In this document: one piece after another, positions 24,253-35,554 of the stretch
Layout of the letters: every line of letters begins with the position of its first letter
How positions within the stretch are numbered: the stretch's first letter is position 1
Origin: Harmothoe impar
Taxonomy: Eukaryota > Annelida > Polychaeta > Phyllodocida > Polynoidae
Direction: 5' to 3'
Length of the DNA: 64,000 bases
Assembly: GCA_947462335.1 (NCBI GenBank)
Contig: OX381713.1
Span: forward strand, 18,158,381-18,222,380
Program-made: the position numbers and the translations under genes
Notes under the pieces: generated by a model
Databases searched by the model: none
Seen by the model: the letters and a program-made list of their open reading frames with translations, nothing else
Told to the model about the DNA's origin: nothing

Positions 24253-26151
24253 GTAAGATCTTTTTACAATCATTAACATAGTCAGACCATGGGTGGAAGC
24301 TCATCCAAGTTCTGTAATCTATAAGCATTCCTCAGGGATTCCTCATAGACATAGACATTGTGAATGATCCCCTTGGTCAAGAGTTTAGGCGAGGCGTTTC
24401 AGAGGTGACATGGATAGCCAGATTCATTCAGTATTATACATGGCGTTGTTGTCGAGAATATATCCACATAGTGCCATATATACATGTTCCTGGCAAATAT
24501 CTTCGAGATTTGGATCTATTAGACCTATTAGGCCTACTAAAGAAACACTTCATGAACATTGTAGTAAGAAAAGAGTAACATTGTCATTTTGTAGCATTAC
24601 CATACATGATAATCCCCAAATTCACATTCAGTATCGTGTTCTGTATGTTTTGTCATGGTATTAATATGAATAGTTCGTGAGAGACAGCTCTTAAACATAC
24701 CTTTATCTTTGTCAAGTTTTAGAACAAGGAGGAATACTGTTTAGGTCAACATGTTTGGTAACTATGTCAACATAAAAAGAAAACATACTGAAAAATCTAT
24801 ATCATTACATAGATGTCATCAAACCAATATATAGATAAAACTTAATGCCATTGACGTACATGTACATCATACTTCGCGAGTTGAAACCAGGTCATATCAC
24901 ATTAAGCCTCTGGGTTTATGTGATATCGCCAAGCTTCAACTTGTGAGGTATGTTTCTGATGTATGTCAATAAGTGGTGTTTTGTGTTTTATTACATGTTT
25001 CCACCATCTAAACATAAAGAAAATCAACAAACCTGTTATCTATAGAGTATGGCTACACCATCCTCTGTTGGGGCATGGAGTACGGATTTCCCATACGTTT
25101 CACATAGAGAGGGCCGTGCCACCCATATAATAAATATTAATATTCGTAATGTGGATTTGGAATGTTCTAAACCTGTACCAATACCTGTGATGTTGTTGTG
25201 GGTAGGGGAGGATGGAGTGATAAGTTAAAGTAGAGTTAAGGGGGCAAGTTGTGACAGCTTATCCTTGGGCACTTCCCAGTCAGGCATCTCCAAGAATCCC
25301 ATTGCATATCATCAAATACCTTTGCTATGAATCATGGTTAGATCTTTGTGAAAACATCACGCATAAATAGCGGAGGGCCAGTTTTGCAGGGCCAGGAAGT
25401 GCTTAGAATTGTTTGTGAAATGTCTGTGCTTGTGAAAAGTCCACACTATCTTCCTTGAGAAGCTACAGCATACCCAGTAAACAAAAAACGTTATGGACGC
25501 AACATTTTATAACGTTATATAACGTTATATAACGTTTCGTTAAGGCTCCTTACTATGGCATAACGTTAAAACGTTATTTTAACGTAAAATAACTGTCTTT
25601 TGTTTGCTGGGTAATGATGCCAGGTTCCTTATAAATATGTATTTGTTAAGAGTCTGCATAAAAAAACTTACTTTTTTATGATCTTCCATGACCATGACCA
25701 TAACCTATTCAATATAATGTGCGGAAAGGGCAAGTTGTCCCATGAAATGGGCATAGTTTGTTTTGACACTTTCTTCAGTATATGTAACTGGACACATTCA
25801 ACTATTCGGTATTCAAAAAGTTGTTTAAGATTATTGTTAAGATCATTAAATTACTATCATGTAGTTCTTTTTGAAGTATGTGTACATAAGTTCTAGACAA
25901 CATGTAATAGTATATAAAAAATATATTGTTACAAACTGTCCATTGTCAGCTCCTTACAAAACCTCATTTCAACGAAAAGTTTGTCATCCATATTCATGGT
26001 AATTAATATTCTTTCATTCTAAAAGTGTTTTATCCATTACTAGAGTAAACATCGCGTCCTCACATAGTTTATCTTTCTATGCTTCCTTGAACCTCCTTAA
26101 AAGATAATATTTAATTGAGTTTCATAAAAACCAGTACAATTATATTTTCAG
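24253..26151 (+). other. Presumed 5' intron of EF-hand gene A
   Basis: Noncoding. It contains the small TIR element at 25471-25613. The overlapping frames at 24360-24664 have no recognisable features. Confidence 0.35.
25471..25613. mobile_element. 143-bp MITE, AACGTT-rich, TA duplication
   Basis: The ends CCCAGTAAACAAAAAACGTT and the inverse of TTTTGTTTGCTGGG are flanked by TA on both sides. The interior repeats TATAACGTTATA. Diverged copies lie at about 40032-40163 and 53836-53975, and the 1.56 kb element at 57728-59292 has the same ends. Confidence 0.8.
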
Positions 26152-26158
26152 CTCCAAG

Positions 26159-26293
26159 ATGAATAAGGCACAGATTCAAGCAGTTTTCAAGTTTTATGAT
26201 AAAAACAATGACCAGGAAATAACACCTCAAGAAATAAAAACAGCCATGACCAAATGTATGGGATCAGAAGAAAAGGCAGAACGAGAAAAGAAT
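26159..26293 (+). CDS. EF-hand gene A, coding exon 1 (EF-hand 1)
   Basis: First coding exon (acceptor TATATTTTCAG at 26151; ATG 26159) of a 78-residue protein made only of two EF-hands, like half a calmodulin. Residues 1-45 hold EF-hand 1: the loop is D14-K-N-N-D-Q-E-I-T-P-Q-E25. Ligand positions 1, 3, 5, 7, 9 and 12 are intact, but loop position 6, normally Gly, is Gln19, which may weaken Ca2+ binding. The exon ends in phase 0 at AAT|GTGAGT. The product is probably a cytosolic Ca2+ sensor or buffer; no signal peptide is seen. Its likely paralogue is the gene starting at 41050. Plant polcalcins and vertebrate calbindin-D9k have similar size, but orthology is not claimed. Confidence 0.85.
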
Positions 26294-26588
26294 GTGAGTA
26301 GATCGAATTTTATTTGAGAAATCAATTTTAATAGGAAAAATAGCAACAGTAAAATAAAGTTCATTGATAGAGTGACATTGAACAGCTGTCGCTGTGTGTG
26401 AAAGTTGACTTCAGTGTAGCCACAACATGCAGTTGTCATTAAGAAGACCCTAATTGTATAATTATGGGTAAAGCTGATTTATAAACCACCGATCAGATCC
26501 AAACAATAGCCTCAGTTTTTAGTAAACCAATGATAACATATATGGGACAATGCGTTTCTCACTATTGGGTTTTATTCACAATTTCCAG

Positions 26589-26688
26589 AGGATCATAAAG
26601 AAATGTGACTTAGACAGCAATGGCAAGGTGACGTTTGAGGAGTTCAAAAAGGCCATCAATAGAGCTGCAGCTGAAGATGGCAACTTAT
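26589..26688 (+). CDS. EF-hand gene A, coding exon 2 (EF-hand 2)
   Basis: The acceptor is CACAATTTCCAG. The exon encodes residues 46-78 with a canonical loop D52-L-D-S-N-G-K-V-T-F-E-E63 and flanking helices (IIKK and FKKAINRAA). It ends one base into a codon at TTA T|GTAAGT. The best downstream acceptor (27681) supplies GA, giving a TGA stop split by the intron. Confidence 0.85.
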
Positions 26689-27171
26689 GTAAGTATAGCA
26701 TGGTCTCTATGTTCAGAAATTATAATATCATCCAACAGCCAAATAACACCATTTAACCAACTGTTGGGAGCTTCAGTATTTAGTTAAGGATGCTGTAAAT
26801 GCATGATTATGGCTACTGTATTAGATAACACACACACATTTTAGCTACGCATTTACCAGCTATTATCACACTATTTAGGAACTGTAATGATAATTGTATG
26901 TGTTTATCAAATAATGGTCGTGTGGAGTTGAGCAATTTGGTATAATTTGTTTGCGACCCTACCCCTCGCAGCACGACGACGACCACGATACAACTGGGGC
27001 AATGTTATGTGCAGCCCTCTTGGCTCTGCTCTCGGAATGTCTTACGAGATTTAGGCAGGTACCATACTCCTAAACAGCATAATTAGCCAGGAACAAGCTA
27101 TGTTCCTGGTGAAAAAAAAAAGTCCACAAGATGTCACAAGAGCTGTATGTGTTAGTGTACAGGTACACACA

Positions 27172-27278
27172 CAGAAAAGTGAGAGTCATTGTCGCTAAAA
27201 CTACCCTCACCTGAGGGTCAAGCACTGCCTGACTCTCAGGTGAGGGTAGTTTTAGTGACAATGACTCTCACTTTTCTG
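27172..27278. repeat. Near-perfect 44-bp-arm hairpin
   Basis: The arms 27172-27215 and 27235-27278 are inverted copies with a single mismatch, enclosing a 19-base loop with GCACTGCCTGAC. It lies in intron 2 of EF-hand gene A, so it would be transcribed as a stable stem. It is related to 266-440. Confidence 0.85.
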
Positions 27279-27681
27279 AGGTTGTAGTGGTAGCGGTTAC
27301 ATTCCTATTTAGCCTTGCACTTAATGTGCACTGTCTCTCAGACCCCTGCCCCGGGGGTCCTGAAGTGGCATAGTTCGATGGTCCCGACCAGGTAACGAAA
27401 TTACTTTTTTGTTATATCATGTGTTAGTATGGTCAATAAAAACCACCAGGTCACAGACCAGTACAATTTCTGATGAAAGGGCGAAAAGACAACTGGAAAA
27501 CGCGAGGTTGCAAATACCCCTCTGCAGCCACTATTATTATAATTATATCACCTATCAGGGCTGTAAACAATGTGCCCACCGCCCTCTTGTCCCCTTCCCT
27601 TCTTTGGTTTTTTACTGATGTCCCCCTCAACTTAAAAGTTGGTTTATAACATTATCTCTACTTATACTGCCTACTTTCCAG

Positions 27682-28270
27682 GAACCTGCCGCTACACGTA
27701 AAGACATGACAGCTGAGTCACCTCCACTGCCACAATGAGCTCTACAGTACAACACACCACCACAGAACCATCCCACTCTGGTAACTTAAGCTGTCTGAGA
27801 CACCAACATAGATGTCGACACTCAACGGGCTCATATTTAAGTGAAAGATCGTGTGTACATTTTGCAGCTAAATATATACTGAGACATCATTGTGTTTTGA
27901 CCGGTCTGAGACTATGGCAGACAGAACCATTTTAATCTGCTTGCGTTAACCTCACATCTATCGTTTTGTATGTGTTTAACTTATTGTTTAGCGTAATGTC
28001 AGATCTGCTGAAACAGTTATTTTAAATACCACAGTCATTATTACATTTAAATCACGCTTTCGTGTCCAGTAATTCTTGTTCCGGTTATTTGCCAGCACCT
28101 GTTAACCAGGTGCAATTCCCAGCAGTCCCAGCATCGGACCATTATCTTGGTTGATTATTCCATTTTCTGATGTAACCGTTGTTTAAGTGAGGCGTGTACT
28201 GCACACCTTAACCTATTATGCAAATTATGTCTGTCTTTATGGGACCATTAAAATACTCTGCCTAGATACT
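27682..28270 (+). other. EF-hand gene A, last exon (split stop codon and 3'UTR)
   Basis: The acceptor CTGCCTACTTTCCAG ends at 27681. The first two bases, GA, complete the TGA stop, so the rest is 3'UTR. A possible poly(A) signal ATTAAA lies at 28247-28252. A weaker acceptor within the exon (after GACATGACAG, near 27711) would instead add a short tail ending PPLPQ, so the exact C-terminus is open. Confidence 0.55.
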
Positions 28271-29562
28271 CGTAATCAAAATACCTCTAACGTGAATTTC
28301 ATCATCGGTTCAATACAAATGAAAGATAGTTACAAAAACCATGAATTGTACAGGTGAGCAAAAGTCAAAACAGCTTAACTATGGAGATTGGGTAACCTAG
28401 AATAATTAACTAAAAGAAGCCCTCATGAGGAGACAACTTACAAGGGGAATTCTTGAGCTAGTTTCCAAAGGAACAGACTGTTTATCAACGAGTAATTGGC
28501 AATTTAGAGAAAATTCTCCGAGCACAAAACAAATTGCTTTAATACCGCCAGGGGTACTGACATGCGACAACTGCAACGGTCAGCAACTTTTGATAGACCA
28601 GTGCTGAGATTGGGGAGTACAGGTATAGTCTCTCTCTACTCTCAACAAACACTAGTCAACCGATCTGAAGGTTGACTGGTAACAAGATACAGTTAACACC
28701 ATTAGAATCTCGCTGCACTTCCCAAAGACTTCGCTAATATTTCTTTTTATTATGATAATAATTATTATTATTTTTGGAAAAGTGCTTACATTTTATAGCT
28801 TTATGCTAGGTTTAGGCACGCATATAATGGCCTCGAGCGAAATCTCACCACTATTGATATGAATTGTAATGTTTCTTTTGTCTGTGTTGTACCAGATGTT
28901 TTCGTCGGATATTTATTTGATTAACATATTTTGTGTTATCTACAATTCAAAACATATGTTCAAACTCAGCCCTATTAATTCTCGGATCATGATATTATTA
29001 TTATTATTTGCTCTAGTGAAGACTACGTTTTGGATTCATTTTTATTTGGTTGAGATAATATCAGCAGTTATGAACACGATACCCTTTGTAGGGACTCATA
29101 TTCTATATTTCTATTGTGATTTTCAAAGCATATGCTTCATAAATTACATACATACATTATTCGTGTAGACATTGCATTGTAGGATTCGATATGATACTAA
29201 TCATATACTTCGTATTATAGTGATCAGATTTCTTGAATCAATACCAAAATACAAAGTACCAAAAGATATAATGTATTATGGCGGGTAAAGTAAAATTGTT
29301 TATAATTGTACGAATCTCAACAACTACAACGGTTCGATTCGAAGGAGAAGGTTTGTTGTAAGAATGTGAGGTAATAAATATTTTGTTTCTTAATGAAATG
29401 TGTTAATGAGTATAGTCATTCCATTGCAATCTACTGGTCGTATAATTTATCAGTCCTGGTTGCCCTTCATTTTCATTTCACATTTTGTGTATACATTCAC
29501 CGGTGTACTTGGGAGTCAATGGTACAGTTTTAAGTTAGGAATATAAAACTACCTTGTCATAG
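28271..29562. other. Intergenic, no gene recognised
   Basis: Very AT-rich. The 99-codon frame at 28869-29168 is hydrophobic because of its base composition and shows no start context or family resemblance. Confidence 0.4.
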
Positions 29563-29668
29563 AGACACATGTCAGGCCCTTATCCCACAAAACAGCCCTT
29601 ATCCCCCAAAAGACTATCGTTTTGGGACATAAGGGCTGACATCAGGCCCTTATCCCACAAAAGTGGCC

Positions 29669-29748
29669 TTAACCCCTTCACCACTGGGTTTCTTGTAACT
29701 CAATGCAATTTTGTGCAATATATTGGCTTACCGCGTGGAAGGGGTTAA
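29669..29748. mobile_element. 80-bp TTAA MITE nested in the left TIR
   Basis: TTAACCCCTTC and GAAGGGGTTAA bound an 80-bp unit. The opposite arm of the host element, at about 33074, has GGCC-TTAA-AGCAC read inverted, which is the intact empty site, so insertion at a TTAA and its duplication are directly shown. Confidence 0.85.
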
Positions 29749-29819
29749 AGCACAAAAGCCCTTATCCCACATAAAAAATGCCCTTATCCCACAAAAGCCC
29801 TGATCCCCCAAAACCCATA

Positions 29820-30690
29820 TAATGGTGTCATATCCCTACCAGCCCTCATCTCCCAAAACGTATATATATATATACATATATGCTCAGTACCAACTTATCT
29901 CCCAAAACCTTTATATACAGCTCTCATCCATCAACCAGTTCTACTTGCCATATCCCCCAAAACCCATATATATAATGGTGTCATATCCCTACCTGCCCTT
30001 ATCTCCCGAAACGTATATATATGCTCAGTACCAACTTATCTCCCAAAACCTTTATATACCGCTCTCATCCATCAACCGGTTCTACTTGCCCTTATCCCCA
30101 AAACTCATATACTGTTGTCATATCCCTACCAGCCCTTATCCCCCAAAACCCATATAATAGTGTGATATCCCTACCTGCCCTTATTCCCCAAAACCCATAT
30201 AATGGTGTCATATCCCTACCTGCCCTTATCCCCCAAAACTCATATAATGGTGTCATATCCCTACCTGCCCTTATCCCTCAAAACTCATATAATGGTGTCA
30301 TATCCCTACCAGCCCTTATCTCCCAAAACATATATATATACATATATGCTCAGTACCAATTTATCTCCCAAAACCTTTATATACAGCTCTCATCCATCAA
30401 CCGGTTCTACTTGCCCTTATCCCCCAAAACCCATATACTGTTGTCATAACCCCACCAGCCCTTATCTCCCAAAACGTATATATATATATACATATATGCT
30501 CAGTACCAATTTATCTCCCAAAACCTTTATATACAGCTCTCATCCATCAACCGGTTCTACTTGCCCTTATCCCCCAAAACCCATTATACTGTTGTCATAA
30601 CCCTACCAGCCCTTATCTCCCAAAACGTATATATATATATACATACATGCTCAGTACCAACTTATCTCCCAAAACCTTTATATACCGCTC
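29820..30690. repeat. Internal array of the 3.6 kb element, left half
   Basis: Units of about 45-150 bp built from CCCTTATCYCCCAAAAC, TCATATCCCTACC and CAGTACCAACTTATC. The frames here (up to 142 codons) are by-products of the repeats. Confidence 0.8.
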
Positions 30691-31639
30691 TGTGCCCACT
30701 GGGAAGGACAGGTTGATGGGTGAGCCAGTAGGGTAAGCTCACCTATTTCCGACCACCCACCATAAGTCGACCACCTACATCACCATACAGCCTATATCCT
30801 GTGCTCTATGGGGGTACAAAAGCTATTTGAATTACGAGTTGACGTGTTAATGGTCTGCATAGCACCCACACTTTTCGCCAATATCACTTTATTCCTATAA
30901 ATACATATTGTGGAAGTGAAGGTGTATGACCTGTTTTGACCACACACAAAATGGAAATTCTTCATATATATTTAATTTTGGTGCAAGTTTGTTACATATC
31001 TCACTTGATTTATGTACTAATTATGATGTTGAATGAATTGATACACATATTTTGAACTTAAATCACTTGTTCTACTATTTAAACATCCAGATTCTTAATA
31101 GGTAGCTAGTACCTACTAATTTCACCATGAAACGACCACAATTTCACCATAAGACGACCTCCATTTACAAGGTGTTAGCAGTAGCCCTCTCACAATGGTC
31201 ATTCTGTATGGATTGCTACTTATATAGTTACTTTTCAAAAGGCCCAAAATTTAAGGAAATGCTCCACTAATAGGACAATAATGATCATGCATAATTCTAA
31301 CATTATTCTGCTGGGTAAATCCAGTTCATCTTGATATGAATAAAAAATGATTGATATTGTTTTGATTGAGAAAAGAGTGGTCGACTCTGGGCTCATTTTG
31401 GTCGACATTGAGTGAAAATGGACCATATGAGATTTCTAAATATAAGGGCAATAATCTACATATAATTATTGTTCATGAAATTATCAAACATGATAAGCTA
31501 ATGGCCCTGGATTATCGCCCAATGTCTGATATGGCAAATATGACCCAGTAATGTTTTTAATTGACACAACTAAGGATCTGCTAAAGGTCACGAAAATCTG
31601 TGACGGGAAGGGTCGACTTATAGTGAATCTACCCTATGT

Positions 31640-32990
31640 AGGTTTTGGGAGATAAGGGCAACTTATAAGTAAACGTGATGCTCATTTTAAGAACAGGTTG
31701 GTGGGTGAGACCAGTATATAGGTTTTGGGACATAAGGGCTACTTGAACTTGAGAACAGATTGACAGATGAGACCAGTATAATATAACATAAACTTACAAC
31801 GTAAACATGGTGCTCATTTTAAGGACAGGTTGATGGGTGAGACCAGTATATAGGTTTTGGGACATAAGGGCTGCTTGAACTTGAAAACAGGTTGACATAT
31901 GAGACCAACATATAACTTTTTTGGGAGATAAGGGCAACTTAAACTTGATGCTCATTTTAAGGACGGGTTGATGGGTGAGACCAGTATGTATAGGTTTTGG
32001 GACATAAGGGCTACTTGAACTGGAGAACAGGCTAGGTTGACAGATGAGACCAGTATAATATAACATAAACTCATAACATAAACGTGATGCCCTTTTTCAG
32101 GACAGGTTGGCAGGTGAGACCAGTGTATATAGGTTTTGGGAGAAAAGGGCAACTTAAACTTGATGCCCTTTTTAAGGACAGGTTGGCGGATGAGACCAGT
32201 ATATATATGTTTTGGGAGATAAGGGCGACTTATAATCAAACTTGATGCTCATTTGAAGGACAGGTTGGTGGGTGAGACCAGTATATAGGTTTTGGGATAT
32301 AAGGGCTACTGGAACTTAAGGACAGATTGACAGATGAGACCAGTATATTATAACATAAACTTATAACTTAAACATGAAGCCCTTTTTAAGGACAGGTTGG
32401 CGGATGAGACCAGTACCGTAAAACCTCGCGTATAAGCCGCGGCTAGTACGCGAATCAGATCGCTGGTGCGGCTTATAGGATCAGCACAGAGTCCAGGTGC
32501 GGCTTATACGTGAGTTTTTGCTCCTATAGTACAGAACTAAAGTCACCATAACCAGATCGCTGGTGCGGCTTATAGGATCGGCCCAAAGTCGGGGTGCGGC
32601 TTATACGCGAGTTAGGCTTATACGCAAGGTTTTACGGTATATATGTTTTGGGAGATAAGGGCAACTTATAAGTAAACGTGATGCTCATTTTAAGAACAGG
32701 TTGGTGGGTGAGACCAGTGTATATATATTTTGGGAGATAAGGGCCACTTGAACTTGAGAACAGATTGACAGATGAGACCAGTATAATATAACATAAACTT
32801 ATTACGTATACATGATGCTCATTTTAAGAACAGGTTGATGGGTGAGACCAGTATATAGGTTTTGGGACATAAGGGCTACTTGAACCTGAGAACAGGTTGA
32901 CAGATGAGACCAGCATATAAAGCTTTTGGGAGATAGGGGCAAGTTGGTATTCGAAGATGTTATGGGAGATAAGGGCAGGTAGGGATATGA
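31640..32990. repeat. Internal array of the 3.6 kb element, right half
   Basis: About nine units of 90-150 bp carrying GTTTTGGGAGATAAGGGC, GGACAGGTTG and GATGAGACCAGTATA, in the inverse sense to the left array. A TA-flanked MITE sits at 32414. Confidence 0.8.
32414..32639. mobile_element. TACCGTAAA-ended MITE, copy 1
   Basis: The ends TACCGTAAAACCTCGCGTAT and the inverse of ATACGCAAGGTTTTACGGTA bound repeats of GTGCGGCTTATA. It is inserted at TA within the array unit that otherwise reads GACCAGTATATATG. TA targeting and these ends suggest a Tc1/mariner-type MITE. Confidence 0.8.
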
Positions 32991-33179
32991 CACCAGTATA
33001 TGGGTTTTCGGGGATAAGGGCTTTTGTGGGATAATGGCATTTCCTATGTGGGATAAGGGCTTTTGTGCTTTAAGGCCACTTTTGTGGGATAAGGGCCTGA
33101 TGTCAGCCCTTATGTCCCAAAACGATAGTCTTTTGGGGGATAAGGGCCGTTTTGTGGGATAAGGGCCTGACAGACACAT

Positions 33180-34093
33180 TTAAAGTTTCACAAATTGATA
33201 AATTCGCACAAGCATTCATCAGGTGTATACGTGATCCCATATTAAAGGTAATATAACTTATGTACGGGGGTTCTTTTCCCGGACTGTCTACTTATCCCCT
33301 TCCATGAGGCATGTTATAATTAGCAAGAACTGGACACATCCTTTTGATTCTGACCTTTGATCGCTCATCTATTTTATCGCGCAAATGACTAATAGCGATT
33401 CTCTATGACATGTCTCCTTTCGTTTGATGACACGCTAATTCCCATAACCTTCAGCAACACCAAAAGAAGGTAAAAAAGACAATATCAATGCTTTTGGCAC
33501 GTCGAAAACACGTCCATAGGCAGTGCAGTAAAACAGTTCTGGTGCTCCAGGGGCCGCTATAGCTGTTCTTAAATCCATCTAGCAACTTTCTAGGTATCAA
33601 GTGGAACATCGCAAAAGGGATGATGTGTCCAGCATGGGGACAATTATGAATTCCTTATGACTGATAGGTTATTTATGATTCAACATCACATAGAATAGGC
33701 TTTCTCGGAATGATAGCTGATACTGCATGGTAGGTTAACTGCAGATAGAACCGTCAGATGGCAGCACTGGTTCTGGTCATTTTGGTACTGAATGAATCAT
33801 GTGGCAGTCTACAGTATACTCTCTTCCCCAGACCTTTCACAGGAAGGCTCTGGTAGCCACCACTATGACCTTAACTTATAGTTTGCTGGGTTTCAGTAGT
33901 TCTTGCTGGTAGCTGGAATCGGTGAACACAAAGCAAAATGTATGATAATTGTGTTTTCCGACCATACTTTCTGGTTTCAGTTCGGGTTCCTGTTCGCATG
34001 TTCCAACAGGGATTGCTCAAACCCAGCAAAATTTCAAATTTCGGGATCTAATGATGTTTTCACGTGTCATTCTGAACCATAATGACTAATATG
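33180..34093. other. Intergenic, no gene recognised
   Basis: No coding, RNA or repeat signal noticed. Confidence 0.4.
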
Positions 34094-35554
34094 AAGAGTT
34101 TGGATGCAAAACGACATAAGCACCAAAATACAAAAACGGGAAAAAACTGGTTATAGCCATAGCCTAAGGCAAGATAAAAAAAAATGTGGAAAAACTTTCC
34201 TAAAATATGTCCTCAAATAGTAGATATAGCCTGCCTAAAATGCAGTTTTTTTTGCAAAACAACATAAATCCAAAAACGTTTTTTTGCAAAACGACATAAA
34301 TCCACCTTACTAAACATGGTTTCTAAATGTATGGCTCTCAATTCCTGCATGTGAAATGTCTTAAATAAACATTATTACATATGATGTTGCTCTCTACTGC
34401 TAAAAGTATCATCTCAAAACGAAATGAGCACTCTTACTTCAAAGAAATGTGAAAAATGGACACAAAAGTAACATTTTATGATCATGTAGATTTATGTTGT
34501 TTTGCAAAAAAACTGTTTTGGGATTTATGTCGTTTTGCAAAAAAACTAAATTGGGCATATATTTAAATCAAAGAAATATTATGCAAGGATCTTAGATGAT
34601 CACATATGTGACAAAACGTGGGAAAACGTGACATTAGGGGAAAACACCTTTATTCAAGTTCATGTCTTCAGCTACAATTTGATACTTCAAGCATCAACAT
34701 ATCTGAAATAGTTGCGGAGAAATGACATCTCAAACATGGGATGGTATGGGCATTTTGGAATTCAGAATAGACTGCAATGCGATCACATATCAATCTATTT
34801 TCAAATAATCCATATTAATCATAATTATTAGAAATTAAACCAATAAATGCATATTATTGTACATAGATTTGGATCTGGTAGGAATATTGGCATTCTGTTT
34901 TCAGTTCTGAAATCCTCATGTATGGGGCAATTGGATAGGGATGTTTTTTATTCCAAAAGAATGAATTGATGGTTGCCATGGCAACCAAACGTCAACAAAT
35001 GGGCTAAAAATGGCTTAAAACATTCTTTTTACATTCCAAATAAGACCAATTTAGAATGAAAATAGAATTTTGATAATAGCTTCAAAAGATTCCTTGAGAA
35101 AAATTAGTATAAGGGCATTTTCTCTCAAGTATTCACATTTTTAGCTGTATCTCCTGAAATATCATGTTTAGAGCATTTATGGCTATTCCCCCTAATGTTA
35201 CGATTTCCCAGGTTTCGTCACATATTGGTGTTTCATTGATGTCCTACTCAACCCAGAAACGTGAAAAAATGAAAAAAGAAATGCCTGGTACTAATTTAGG
35301 GGTAAATACAGAAAAACAGCTTTTGGATTTATGTCGTTTTGCAAAAAAACTGAGAAATCACATTTAATCAGCTATTTTCTCTTTCAATAATAATTAAGGA
35401 TTTCAAAAATCGATTTCTAGATATTTTGGTTATTGCCCATTAATCAATAGTGATTGAAAAAAATATTTTCTATTCACCATTTCTTCAAAATTAGAAATCT
35501 GGGGTTATCTCAAAACTCACAAAATGGATTTATGTCGTTTTGCATCCAAACTCT
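34094..35554. mobile_element. 1.46 kb TIR element with TTATGTCGTTTTGC motifs
   Basis: The ends AAGAGTTTGGATGCAAAACG and CGTTTTGCATCCAAACTCTT are inverted copies. GCAAAACGACATAAA/TTTATGTCGTTTTGC recurs at least five times inside, near both ends. No transposase frame is present. The target duplication is not clear. Confidence 0.75.

Larger units (their letters stand above)
29571..33171. mobile_element. 3.6 kb TIR element with 8-bp target duplication
   Basis: The termini GTCAGGCCCTTATCCCACAA are inverted at 33152-33171, and the inverted similarity continues for about 200 bp (after discounting the 80-bp insertion at 29669). AGACACAT flanks both ends exactly (29563-29570 and 33172-33179). The left half is an array built on CCCTTATCYCCCAAAAC with TATATA spacers; the right half is the same array inverted. 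The centre (about 30700-31620) is unique, AT-rich and has no transposase frame. An 8-bp duplication suits hAT-, P- or Merlin-type elements; the superfamily is undetermined. Confidence 0.85.

Noticed and set aside
29822..30600. Pro/Tyr/Ile-rich frames of 111-142 codons
   Set aside because: By-products of the repeat array of the 3.6 kb element.
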